From: Rhizophlyctis rosea
Lineage: Eukaryota; Chytridiomycota; Chytridiomycetes; Rhizophlyctidales; Rhizophlyctidaceae
DNA: 64,000 nt
Direction: 5' to 3'
Assembly: GCA_027596075.1 (NCBI GenBank)
Contig: JADGJC010000219.1
Span: forward strand, 1-64,000
Positions within the stretch are counted from its first letter, which is position 1; each line of letters opens with the position of its first letter. Shown here piece by piece: positions 1 to 11,465 of the stretch. The notes beneath the pieces were generated by a model. That model had not been told where the DNA came from. It saw nothing but the letters and a program-made list of their open reading frames with translations, and did no database searches. The translations under genes were made by a program, and so were the position numbers.

Positions 1-3000
1 AACATACCCGAAACAGTTTGTCCTCATCCCTGTTGATGAATATGTTGAAGAGTTGTTCGACGAATTCGTTTGTTGATAGTGGTCGGACGCGGAGCTTTGA
101 AGATGTTTTCGTATAGTTTTGATGGCATTAGTGTTCGCAGCGGAAGGTAATTCTCCTATCTCACTCATGAATTCAAAACTCGCTTAAACCTACCAGCTTC
201 AACCTCCGATCCGTCATCACCCTATCACACGTCAACTTCACCCCACCACAACTAATCCCCTCACTCATCCTCGTCAAAAGACTCAAATCCACGCCCCCCA
301 AAAACCCCGCCGCGGCCCTCCGACTCACAAACTCCCTCCACACCGCAAACCGGCTGCTATATTCCGGCTTCATCACTGGTATCCATTTCTGGAAACTCCC
401 CACCATGGCTTTCACGTCCGTGTCCCACGGCTTGTAGGTTGAGCCGATGAGGATGACGCCGTCTCCTGGTTTAAGTGATTTTAGGTTCTTTAGGAGGTCT
501 TTTTTGATGCGCTTTGGGTCTGTGGTGTCGTCTTTGGGGACTTTTTTGGCAAAGACCATTTCGACGTTGTCGATGTAGATTATGGATGGGGGGTGGGCTT
601 TGGCGACTTTGAAGGCCATGTGGACCATTTTCGTTGTGGCGGGTTTGCCGAGGAATTGGCCGGCGGTGTTGCGGGGGGTGAGGTTGAAGAGGTGGGCGCC
701 GGTTTCGTGGGCCATGGCGTTTACGAGCATGGTTTTGCCTGCGCCTGTGGTGAGAATGGTTCATTGGGATTAGTGGGCAGGGGAGTTCGTAATGGTTGTC
801 ATGGGTATTCCATACCTCGCGGTCCGAACAGGCACATGGACGTAACAACCGGCACGGCGGCTTCTGGCGGAAAACTTGCTGGTAGTATACCGTATTCTGT
901 TACAACCTGCATTGCGATACGGGAATTCACCGCTGAGTAAGTTGTGTTCCTGATTTGACCAAACTCCGGGGTTTTAAAATATGGGGGCATAGCGCTACAC
1001 ACCCTTTGTACTTCCGCCAGAGACGGCAAGATGACGGGATCCTTCGTTGCCGAGTTGGCTAAGAGATTGAATTCGCCCTTGAAGTCTTTCATCGATACGG
1101 CTGGGTACTGACGGCGACAGAGTTAGGCGGCAGTCACAGACAATATGTTTTGATATCCGGATTCAATAAACGAGCCCCCGCCAAATCGTAAAGACTGCCC
1201 ACATATTGTCTCTCTCGTCTCACCTTCTGCAAAATCCCAGTCTGGATCAACTCCTCCACCAGCGACTCCATCGTCCGATTTGCGGTGAGATCCTTATCTT
1301 TCTTGCCTTTCTTCCCTTTGCCTCCCTGCAGTATGCGTAAAGTTGATATGGGGATTCGGTGGGTTAGAATTTGAGAACTCCAACTCGCCGGACAGCAGAT
1401 TAATTGCTAAACACCGTACTAAATCAATGCATGTTTTCTGACCTTCTTTCCCTTACCCCCTTTCTTCTTGCCTCCCTTCTTGCCTGGTCAGCGACGACGT
1501 TTCATATTCAGATTAAATGTTACAACCGTAACTTCATTAGCCTCACCTACCTCCTTTCTTCTTCCCCTTCCGACTCTTCGTCTTCTCCCTCTCCACGGCG
1601 CTTTTGAGGTTCTTCAGCTCTTCCTTCAGGACTTCGAAGACTTCGTTTTTGATCTGTTGAATTTGAAAGAGGTAGTTAGAAAGGTTAGTATGCGCCCAAA
1701 TATCGAGAACTACAAAATATCCAAAGAGAAATGCCTTAAAGCGCCATAAAAACCTTACCTCAGCCTCGACCTCTTTCCGCTTCTCGGCTTTGATAATCTC
1801 TTGGTCGTGCTTTTGTGCAAAGTTTTCTGACTCATCTTTGGAGCGCCATTTGGTGTCGAAAGCTGTCTCTCTGATGATCAAAGGTTTTGAAGGATTCATG
1901 GTCAGTAGTCTGACATCCTTGCTAAAGCTCTTTCGGAAACATAAAGCCACGTATTCGCAACCCACTCAGTCTTGATCTCCCCCAAGAATTTCGAATCATC
2001 AAATTTGAATTGGTCGGGGTTTTCTTCTTCCTGTGATCAGTCCTTTCTGGTTAGACTTGAATGTCTGGATCTAGCACGAAAAGATTTGGCAACCAGTATG
2101 GGGGGCTACTTCTCATACCTCCTGCTTTCCCTTTCCTCCCTTCCCTTTCCCCGCAGATCCAGGTTTCTTTTTCGCATCTTTAGCTGGTGTCCCGCCCTTC
2201 TTGTCCTTCCCGCCCTTCCCACCCTTCGTGTCAGATGCTGCTGTGCCTGGTTTTGATCCACCTGCAAACAATTTATTCACTCAGTCAATTTCATGCCTTG
2301 AAATGCTACATCCAAAGTAGGCCCCAAGTTTCAATCGAAACGCGGTTGGTCAATGAAATACTCACTTCCACCACTACCTCCACTTTCCCCAGTCGCGGCT
2401 CTCTCTTCCCAATTATCCGAAAAGTTGAAGCCCGGTTCCTGCCATATCTTATCGGGCGGGAAATCCGGGAACTTTCCGTTGACGCGCTTGTATTCCATGT
2501 ACCATTGGCGGAAGGCGTCTTGCATTGATTCTCGCATGTCCGGGCCTTCGACTTTTTCAATCCTGTTGATTCAGATGTAGGTATGAGTTATCTCCCCAGT
2601 ATATGGTCATTGCCTTGAAGGAGGGAAGCCAAGACGCACTTCTCTTTGGTGTTCACCAAAGCTTGTTGGTACTCTTCCTCATGTTGCAGCTGGACGATCT
2701 TTCGTCTTTTACGGTTCGTTTCAGATTTTCCGATGGGGTTGGTTTTGGGATCTTTTGATGGGGCCGCCATGCCTTTATAGCGTAAATCTTGTGTCAGCAC
2801 TCTCCACCAATTAGGTCATCTCAAAAGCTTTTTCATCCACACTTTACCCAGGAAAGTCAATTCTTCATTCAGCATCCTGCCATACAGCTGTCGTGCCTTG
2901 AACCCTCGATAACTGTGATGGTACCTTCATATTAAGACAGATATATACATTGAATGTCGAATCATGAAGGAGACCTACACACGTTGTATCCTCAGTGCAG

Positions 3001-3941
3001 CTGTATTGACTTCCATTTCATCATCCCCAACATCGAGCTCCTTCTCCCGTTGTGCCTGCAACCTGTATTTCAACCATGAATCTGTATATACCCATGAAGT
3101 CGCCATAACGAGCCCCCAAAGTCTTCTCTCACACCCACCTGATATCCCTCATATACTTCGCCCTCAACTTTCCCTGCCTTCCCCTCTCATTCGCCTGAAT
3201 AAGTCGAATCGCCTCCATCCGATCCATAGGTGGAAATGGCGGCTGGGCCTCTCCGAACCCCAACTCCTTGGCATTCAGATTAGTCAGGAGCTCCCGCCGA
3301 GCGGTGAAATCCTTCTCGTGTTCCTCGAGGAAGAAGCGGGGGACAGGAATTTGAAGGTCGGAGGGGACGAGTTTAAGGTCAAGGAGGATGTCGGAGAAGT
3401 TGTGGAAGTCGGAGAGTTCTAGTTCGACCATTTTCTGGTGGGAGGGTGGGGCGTGTGTTGAGAGATGATGTTTATTTGTGATCTTCCGGCCAGTGACATT
3501 GTTTGCGAAGAAAACCCAAACGTACATGTTTGATCTCCAGCATCCGTCCCAACGCAGCCACCACCACTTCCCGCATCAATCGTCGTTTCTGTGGATGAAC
3601 TATCTGATCATATGCGTCCTGCCCAATCAAAACAGGCGTCAATGTTGAATGGGACTTTCAGAAAACCCAATAGCGCCTCACCTCCAACTTCCGGTAAATC
3701 TGAATATACTTGACATAAAGCAACGCTAGGTGCTGGAAAGCCGTCTCGCGATCTTTGGGCGTCATCGTCGGATCTTTGGGACTCTCGTACTCCATTTGAT
3801 CCATCAGCTCGCGATTGGCGGAGTCCCACGCTGCGTTATATGTTCTGAACAACCGTGAGAGGTGTGAGTGTATTCGTGGGGGATGAGGTTCGAGAGAAGG
3901 CAAGTTAAATACGGCAGGGACTTAACGCACGCGTTGGACAT
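1..3941 (-). CDS. DRC11: Dynein regulatory complex subunit 11 (IQ and AAA domain protein), 3' end missing
   Basis: Subunit of the nexin-dynein regulatory complex of motile flagella, an axonemal AAA protein. The start is the ATG at 3941. Exon 1 (3941-3931) joins exon 2 at 3844 to give MSNATYNAAWDSAN, the typical family N-terminus. Later exons read DAYDQIVHPQKRRLMRE and then MVELELSDFHNFSDILLDLK, both strongly DRC11/IQCA1-like. The AAA module lies near 1090-190: FGPRG is spliced to AGKTMLVNAM to form a Walker A motif, followed by SIIYIDNVE as a Walker B-like strand. A last visible exon (about 94-1) reads LRVRPLSTNEFVEQLF and leaves the window. There are many short introns. The Walker B-like strand has D-N rather than D-E, so ATPase activity is uncertain. 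Family identity is secure; the exact internal exon borders are not. Confidence 0.88.
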
Positions 3942-4360
3942 GCTTCCTGTGGAAATAGGGGGGTGTGTGTTCTGGGATGATATAACGGATCGTGCTTTGA
4001 TTTGAAGGGGTATGTACAAAGGAAATGGATGGGAAGATATGAGTATGCGAGGTGGAGCCAGAAAAGCAGATTGCTGAGGGGAGCAGTTCACGATGGGACC
4101 CTGACATTTTGCACACTGGCACCGCCACCAGCCGATTACCACATTCGGACGTTCGGACAACAGTCAGACAACAAGCGTTTGAACTCTCGAAGAATGTCAA
4201 TTCTGTGCATGATGTTGATGCCACCCTGGTCTCCGCGCAGGAATTCCATTGCCTCAATACACGAACATCCGTCACAACTTGACAAACCAAATTTATTGCG
4301 ACCGAAGTAGATATTCACTACAAATATTACAAGCTAAGGCAAAATGCTGTATCCCCACCC

Positions 4361-5869
4361 TTAATCCGAGTCTTCCCCCTCACCTCTCAAACGAGGATAC
4401 CGGTACCTGCGAACCCGCTCCCCCACACCTTCACCACCCTTCTCCCCTTCGCTCCCATACTTATCCTTCAGCCACCGCAAAAGCGCTTCACACCGCCGTG
4501 GAGCATCTCCGTTCCATTTCGCCAAATCTTCCAAGTAGGTCATGCAATCCGCCGCCGGGGGTCGCCACTGAATTTTCCCACTCCTAATGCTAGCCTCTAA
4601 CCTTTCGAATTGCGGTGTCACAGGTCCGCACGTCCACTCCCCTCTGGCAGGCCAATCCTTATAACTCGGTTCCATTACGCAATCCAGAGCGCTGGTCATC
4701 AGATGGTTGAAAATTGCTTCCGGACTGTGAATGTCCTCTGGATCTTTCGAATGGTATTTGAGGTCTAAGTCTTCGCACCAGGCTAGGTCTGGTTGACGCG
4801 CCTGCAAAGCCGAGATTGCTTGGCACCACCCTTCCACGTCCCCTTTCTCCTCGATGATGTACGACAGGTCGTAGTAAAGGTGTTTGAAATTGACGGAGAC
4901 TCCGAGAGATATTTGCGATTGAAGTTGCCGAGTGGACGAAGAGCGGATGTTGCAGCGCAGCCTGTAGATGTTTTCCGATGACGCCGAGATGGTACTGGGG
5001 TAATCTTCCACAAGCCGTTTCCAGAGCTCCCACTTAGATTTGGTGTCGAACAAGTACTGGACGTGCTTTTGAAATAGAAGAATCTCATGACGGGGTGCCC
5101 TCTCAAATAAGGATTTCACGAGTTCCTGCGTACTTGGTTGCACGACGTAAGGATAAAGGCGCGAGACGATGTCGGAAAGGGTTAGGATGTTCCTGACTTT
5201 CCGGTGTCTCAAAATCGCCCCCTCCCCATCCGAAATCGTGCCAGATCCGTTCTGACGAATGAAGAACTCCGACAGTGGGAAGTTCTCTTCTTCTATAAAC
5301 CACCGAAGTCCCTTGTCGATTTCATCCGCGCCGCCTGTGCGAGCCATCTTGACGAACCGTTCAGCGGATGGAAGGTCGTCACGATCCCGGTTGAAAAGAA
5401 CGCTGAGCAGATGCCCCCCGGTCTCAAACGAATTCTGGTACCACGTTGTTGCCCTCCATAGCATTTGGCAGAAGACGGGGCCCAAACCTTTTCTATGCTG
5501 AATGTGGAAAAGGAACAACTCTACATACAGCAGTAGTGCTTTGGGCCCAGCAGTGATTGCGTCAACGACTGGGGTGCGATGAGCCCACTTTGGGAAACTG
5601 GCCAGCAACATGATTGCATGGAACGGTGGTGATGATCGGAAGAGGGAGAGGACAATTTGCGGGGTTCGAAAGAAGGTGTGGAAGCGTTTGCAGGTTTGCG
5701 ACAAGTTGTACATGTAGTTGAGAGGTCTGTCGGGCTCGACTGCTTCGTAGCTCAGGCGCTGATGAGTGAACCGCTTCTCCCTGCACGTCAATGGAATGTA
5801 TTTTCCGATCGCCAAAAGGACGTCGTCGTTGAGAGTTGCAAAAGTGGGTGCAGTGCTTGTACTCCCCAT
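4361..5869 (-). CDS. F-box-like protein, intact member of a three-copy tandem family
   Basis: A single uninterrupted frame of about 502 residues from the ATG at 5869 (MGSTSTAPTFATLNDDVLLAI). An in-frame ATG at 5974 would add 35 residues, but the paralogues downstream begin at the equivalent of 5869. The N-terminal 110 residues resemble an F-box: LNDDVLLAIGKYIPLT, then LSQTCKRFHTFFRTPQIVLSLF. F-box proteins are SCF ubiquitin-ligase adaptors that bind Skp1. The remaining ~390 residues look helical, without a motif I recognise, and end in a basic-acidic tail. It shares long near-identical blocks with the broken copies at 6603-8101 and 9059-10575, so it is the probable functional copy. The substrate is unknown. 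The F-box call rests on pattern only. Confidence 0.7.
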   Translation of the reverse strand: MGSTSTAPTFATLNDDVLLAIGKYIPLTCREKRFTHQRLSYEAVEPDRPLNYMYNLSQTCKRFHTFFRTPQIVLSLFRSSPPFHAIMLLASFPKWAHRTPVVDAITAGPKALLLYVELFLFHIQHRKGLGPVFCQMLWRATTWYQNSFETGGHLLSVLFNRDRDDLPSAERFVKMARTGGADEIDKGLRWFIEEENFPLSEFFIRQNGSGTISDGEGAILRHRKVRNILTLSDIVSRLYPYVVQPSTQELVKSLFERAPRHEILLFQKHVQYLFDTKSKWELWKRLVEDYPSTISASSENIYRLRCNIRSSSTRQLQSQISLGVSVNFKHLYYDLSYIIEEKGDVEGWCQAISALQARQPDLAWCEDLDLKYHSKDPEDIHSPEAIFNHLMTSALDCVMEPSYKDWPARGEWTCGPVTPQFERLEASIRSGKIQWRPPAADCMTYLEDLAKWNGDAPRRCEALLRWLKDKYGSEGEKGGEGVGERVRRYRYPRLRGEGEDSD

Positions 5870-6602
5870 GCTCGTACGTTTGAATCGAGGTAGAAGGCAA
5901 GGACTATGTACTGGCAAAGTCAGTGATTCCGGGGGGTTTAAAAGTGGTGGGGCTACGGTCCTGATCCCTGACACACCTTTTGAGATAGAAACGTCACACG
6001 ATGAACAATTTGGTTGAAATGTATTGGTATTGGTGATAGGCGCAATTTATGACCTTCAAGATTTTAGTCGCGACACTGGCTACGATGTAGATGGCGGAAT
6101 TGGAAAATGTTGAGAAAACGATGCCTGGCTGGTTGCGACTTCCGTGAGAATAGCCTTCAACCTGGCTACCGGACCACTACTAACTAGCGTAAACCATCGG
6201 ACGATCAGCTGATCAGAGAACTTTGCCACCTCATCGAGTTTCTAAATTCCTAACTTCTCAACTTCCTTTGTGCAAGTAGCGGGGAAAACAAATGATATAA
6301 AGTTATGACGATGGGACATCGCATTCAGCGTTACAATCCACATATCGTGACTAACGACACGATAGTCGCGTTGAGCGTGTACCCTGACCCCCGAAGCGAA
6401 AGCATCAGTGGATATCACACTATCCAAGGCATATGTGATATGCGGATGGCGTCAGCACGTTGAATGTGAGCATGCCGATATCGCATGGATGATCCAGAGT
6501 GCATTTAATACTTATTGAGATCAAGTCTGGTGATCAAAATGTTTGAACTCATGCATCATAAGAAATATATTTGTACAAGCTAATGCGAAGTAACCCTGGA
6601 AT
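5870..6602. other. Intergenic gap within the F-box-like array
   Basis: Between the start of the intact copy and the end of the first broken copy. It presumably holds the promoter of the intact gene. I see no coding exon, RNA gene or clear repeat. Confidence 0.5.
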
Positions 6603-8101
6603 CTACATCCAGTCCAGTCCTTCCCTTCCTTTCAAACGAGGCCACGAGTTCCCCCGGACCAATCCATTCCCATCATCAGCAAGTCCCCGCTCTATCAACC
6701 ACCGCCAAAGCGCCTCAAACCGCCGTGGAGCATCTCCCTCCCATTCGTTAAATTCCTCCAACCAAAACAAACAATCCGCCACCAAAGGCCGCCACTGAAT
6801 TTCCCCACTCCTTATGCTCGCCTCCAACCTTTCAAAGCACGGCGTCAAAGCCCTACACTTATTCTCCCCTCTATCATCCCTCCCCGGACGACTCAACTCA
6901 AATGCACAATGCAGAGCGCTGGACATCAGATTATCGAAGTTTCGTTCAGGTCCACGCACTTCTTCCTCCCACTTTCACCAATACCTAACCTCTAGGTCTT
7001 CGCACCATGCAAGATCTGGTTGATGTGTCTGCAGAGCCGAAATTGCATGACACCACCCTTCCAGACTGCCTTCCTCCTCAATGATGTGCGACAGGTCGTA
7101 GTACAGGTGCCTGAAATTGATGGAACGCCTTCAGAGATTTGCGACTGGATTTCAGGGATGGAGGAAGAGCGGATTGCGCAGCGGAGGCGGTAGGTGCGAT
7201 GCCAGTATGGTGGGATCGCACTGGGGAATTCTGCAGTAGCTTACACCAAAGTTCATCGAGGTTCCGTGTTCAGCAAGTACTGGATGTGCCTTTCGAAGGT
7301 GGCTATCTCACGGCGTGGTGCCTTTTGAAACAAGCCTTTTAGGAGGTCCAACGTGTTTGATTGCATGACGTATACTGCAACGCGCGGGACGACGTCGGAA
7401 AGGGTGATGATGCTTCTGACCCTCGAATGGTCCAAGACCTCCTGCTCCCCACTACCAAGCATGGCACCATAGGCTTCCATCATCCCCATGAAAAACTCGG
7501 AAATTGGGAACTTCTCTTCATCTAAGAAACGGAGAAGCTCCTTATCCATCCCATCCCCGCGGTCAAAAGCCATCGAAGCAAAGCGGTCAACCGACGGAAG
7601 ACGTCCACTGTCCCGCCTGCCGAAATTTCTCATCATAAGTCCCGCTTCCTCACGCGGTGGCGCGTACCATACCGTGCTCTTCAAAAGCAAATGGAAGAAA
7701 ACGGACGCAAGGCCCTTCATATGCTGAATGTTGAACAAAAAGAGCTCTACATACAGCAGCGGCGGTTTCGGCTCAGAGATGATTGCGTCAATGATAACGC
7801 TGTGACGAGCCCAATTTGGAAAGCTTGCCAGCAAGGCGATAGCATGAAAGGGTGGTGACGATCGGAGGAGGGAGAGGACGATTTGCGGGTTCCGGAGAAA
7901 AGTGTGAAGACGTTGGCAGGTGTGCGATAGGTTGTGGATGTAGTTGAGGGGTCGGTTGTGTTCAAAGGGTCGAGATGTGTAGCGGTGTCGGGCTGTCCAC
8001 CGTTCGTCACTGAAGGTTAACGGGATGTACTCGACTATCGCCAGGAGGAAGTTGTCGTTGACTGTTGCAAGAGTGGGTGCGCTGATGCTAGTGCTTCTCA
8101 C
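6603..8101 (-). pseudogene. F-box-like family pseudogene, copy 2 of the tandem array
   Basis: The first 282 codons (8101-7253) are open and closely parallel the intact neighbour: ATVNDNFLLAIVEYIPLT, LSHTCQRLHTFLRNPQIV, FHAIALLASFPNWARHS. The frame then breaks. At about 7256 a one-base shift is needed to read DELWCK. A second is needed near 7225 to reach TYRLRCAIRSSS. A third near 7115 restores FRHLYYDL. A stop follows RYW near 6986, before the last open block (6959-6603, RNFDNLMSSALHCAFEL through IRSGEIQWRPL). Four lesions in about 270 bp look like decay, not sequencing error. The upstream half could still be transcribed and yield a truncated F-box-only protein. Confidence 0.85.
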
Positions 8102-9058
8102 GCTTGGACGTTCTTTTGGTAAAGAGAAAGAAACGTCAACACGCGTAAAGCCGGAAGCGAACTTGAAGACCTTCCGAGATTGGTCACCACCTCACCCACC
8201 TGGCAGGCTGGTATGTGAGTGACAGTAAGGGCAGCAGTATGCACTTTTGACTTCCAATACTGCGACGAAAGTTGTGAGAAGATGGCGCGAAAGATGGAAG
8301 AAAGGAGTTGAAACTTGATGCGTGCGAGTCGTCGGAGTCGCCCTGAAATGATGACTGCGCACACGTGACGTGGTTTGCTAAATTGTAAATTGATTATTAG
8401 AACCAGTTCGATTTGGTGAAATTGGCATCAGGGTTCTCGAGGTCCGTTGCTGGAGCGCGGAGGGCGGGCCAGAATGGGGAGTGCTTGAAGCACATATCCA
8501 GATGCTGGCTGAATATGCCAGAGCGAGGCAAGTTTCGCGGTGTGGTATTTTCCAAGGTAAAGCATTACCCTATATGTATTGCATTGCCCTCCTGCTCTGT
8601 TCTGTTGAATATTCCTGAGTGCGTGATTGACCCCAACGCCGTGAACGTGTAAATTTGGAACATGCGAAATAGGAGATATAGTGAAAAGTACTTTCAATTG
8701 GACGGGATGATGTTTGGGTGCTGCGGCCTGAACCAGCTGACGCGCAGTCGGTTGACGAGGAAGTGAAGTCATGTTTTTGGTGCACTGAGTCAGAGGCGCA
8801 ATTTGGCCACACTCATGTATGCAAGCTAATTCCACTCATCCTATCAACCGTAATGGTCACCCACAACGCCATTATCCTTGGACACGGAAATATGCACAAT
8901 GATACCTTCGACATACTGCACGCATATGTCAGCCCACCCAGAGACTTGCATGGAAATCGGTCATCAGACAAGCCCATTCGATATGTCGGAAGCAAATCGC
9001 AAAATCAGAGTTACTATTCACATAAACAAGCTAATCGCAAAGTGAAACCGGACTAATA
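8102..9058. other. Intergenic gap within the F-box-like array
   Basis: Separates copy 2 from copy 3. Open frames here (for example 8428-8835 and 8718-9056) show no family resemblance or splice logic. I see nothing supportable in it. Confidence 0.45.
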
Positions 9059-10575
9059 CTACACGTCGTCCCGAAACGCATCCGACCCAATCAGATCCGG
9101 ATACGGAGGCCCCGTCGCACCATGGGTGTATGGGTACACGGTTGGATCACAATTACCGTCACCTCCCTGCTTCACAATCAGCCACCGTAGGAGGTTTTCA
9201 GTCTGTCGCGCAGAATCCCCAACACACCCCAACGGAATCTTCAGCCAGTCCTGACACCTCTCCAAAGGCGGCCACCACTGAATTGTCCCACTCCTAATAT
9301 ACCTCTCCAACTCATCAAACTGACGCGGCAGCGGCCCACAAATATAATATTCTACGGGGTCCCCACCATCATATCGCCTTACGGGATCGAAAATCATGTT
9401 CATAAGTCATTGTCGATCGGAACATGTGCAGCAGGGAACGGGACATGAGATTGTCGAAGTTGCCCTGCGGATCGAGGTATGGGCGAGGTTTTGGGTGGTA
9501 CTTCTTTCGCGGGTCGGTTAGCCATGCTACATCCAGATGATGTTTCTGCAAAGCTACGATTGCTTGGCACCACACTTCCAAAGAACCCTGTTCCGCAACA
9601 ATATGGGTCAGGTCGTAGTAGAGCTGTGTGTAATTGACGGATGTTCCTTGAGCTATCTCCATTTGGACCTCGATGGAGGAGGACGAGCGGATTAGGCAGC
9701 GAAGGCGATGGGTGTTTGGCGGTCGGGCGGATACGACGCTCGGGAACTCGCTTATCAGTTTTTCGGCGATTTCCCAGTGCGGTTTTGTGTCGAGCAGGTA
9801 TTGGACGTGCTTTGCAAAGGTAAGGACTTCATGGCGTGGCGCGCTTTCGAGTAAGGATTGCACGAGGTCTAGCGCTTCCGTTCGCGTGACGTACAGATCG
9901 ATTTGCGAAATGATGTCGGAAAGCGTAAGGATGTCCCTCACCCTAGGGTGCCACAAAATTGCCGGTACGCCGTCTGTCTTGTAATTGTATCGCTGCCAAC
10001 CAACGATGTACTCTGATAACGGAAACATCTCATCCTCCAACATTTGCCGGAGCCCTTCATCAAGTGCTATCGGGTCCTTCCTGCATGTGATTTCTGTAAA
10101 TCTCGCGATGGATCGAAATCGACGATAATCCTTGTCGTAAAACGCGGTGTTCATGTCCGCGTCCTCGAATGCATGGCCATACCACGAAGTGGCCTTGCTC
10201 ATCATCTGGCACGAGACTATTGCTAACCCTCTCCTACACTGCGTTTTGAGAAGAAACAACTCTATATACAGTAATGGTGGTCGCGGTCCAGCGATGATTG
10301 CATCGACGATCCCGCTGTGGCGAGCCCAGTTTGGAAAACTTGCAAGCATTGCGATAGCGTGGAATGGTGGTGAAGATCGGAAGAGGGAGAGGACAGTATG
10401 CGGGTTGCGGAGAAACGCGTGAAGATGGCGACATGTGTGTGATAGGTGGTGGATGTAATTCAAAATGTTTGTAGCGATCCTGGCAGCCTACTTGGTGGTC
10501 GTCGGTTGTCAAAGGGATGTGTTTCATTATCGCCAGGAGGACATCGTCGTTGAGTGTGGTGAGAGTGGGTGCCAT
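9059..10575 (-). pseudogene. F-box-like family member, copy 3, with two frameshifts
   Basis: Begins MAPTLTTLNDDVLLAIMKHIPLT at 10575, matching the intact copy. After QDRYKHF near 10465 a shift is needed to continue in LNYIHHLSHTCRHLHAFLRNP (frame open 10463-9369). A second shift near 9400 joins LLHMFRSTMTYE to FDPVRRYDGGD and the open C-terminal block to 9059 (LERYIRSGTIQWWPP, TENLLRWLIVKQGG). No GT-AG intron of plausible length repairs either break: candidate introns give a stop or are under 35 nt. Damage is lighter than in copy 2, so inactivation may be recent. Two sequencing errors would also explain it, and the long middle frame of 364 codons is well preserved. Confidence 0.7.
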
Positions 10576-11465
10576 GCTGGTGCTTTCCTTGTGTGGATAG
10601 TCCGAGGCTTTGGGCGGTGTCTGGCTTGGACGAAATTAGCCAAAAAGCGTTTGGCGCAGGATTGTGGCCTGGCAGTGGACCCACCTTCCAGGAAAGAGAG
10701 CAGATGCTATAAGCGAGTGTGCGTATGACTGACGCTACCGATGTTATGGATGGTTTCGAGTACTCTCCCTGGTTCCGATAGATACACGGTGCGCTGCAAG
10801 TCGTCTGCGTGGGAAAATGGATGGAAGATGTGGAAAACGGGCAACACAGGGCAAGAAGGGGGTGTGTGCGCATGGAAGTCACGGCTATACTGTGTGGCGC
10901 AGTGTATGATCAGTGTTTTGAGAACTTTTGACGCGTGGCATTGAAGACTGAGCAAGCCCGATTGGGGCCGCCGTTACACAGTGGGGGCAGAAGTGGGGCC
11001 ACACATTTCGGTGGCGATGGGGGGACACGCATGGATGGTTGTTTCGCGCCAAGAGAAAATAACCTTAGAACCTCTTCTTCCAACCCTGAAGTACCCAACG
11101 GCCTGTTTACACTCATCCGCTTCGGCAATCTGTGTTGGTAGACTTACCATCTGTGGAAAGCCATCGTCGGAGGACAATACAGGACGCTGTGGGTGGCTGA
11201 TAACGCAGGGCGTCAATCGTGACGAGGTACGCCATCTCTCGGTTCGGGCCAAGATCACCCCCTGGTGGGAAAGAACTTTGTAACTAAACGAGACCTTCCT
11301 ACTCTGCGGTAAAGCAGCTCAGAAGTGACCACGTCAAACAACATAACCCTCCCAGGGTGAAGGACCTCGTTCTGGAAAGGTGTGGTATTGCTTTTGAGGC
11401 AACCCAACTTCCCTGCAGTTCCGGCACACCATATTGAGACCGCAGTCGACCCAAATAGGTAAATC
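10576..11465. other. Intergenic region upstream of PMT4
   Basis: Shared 5' region between the array (leftward) and PMT4 (rightward). It must contain the PMT4 promoter. Open frames here overlap each other on both strands and resemble no family. No RNA gene seen. Confidence 0.4.
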
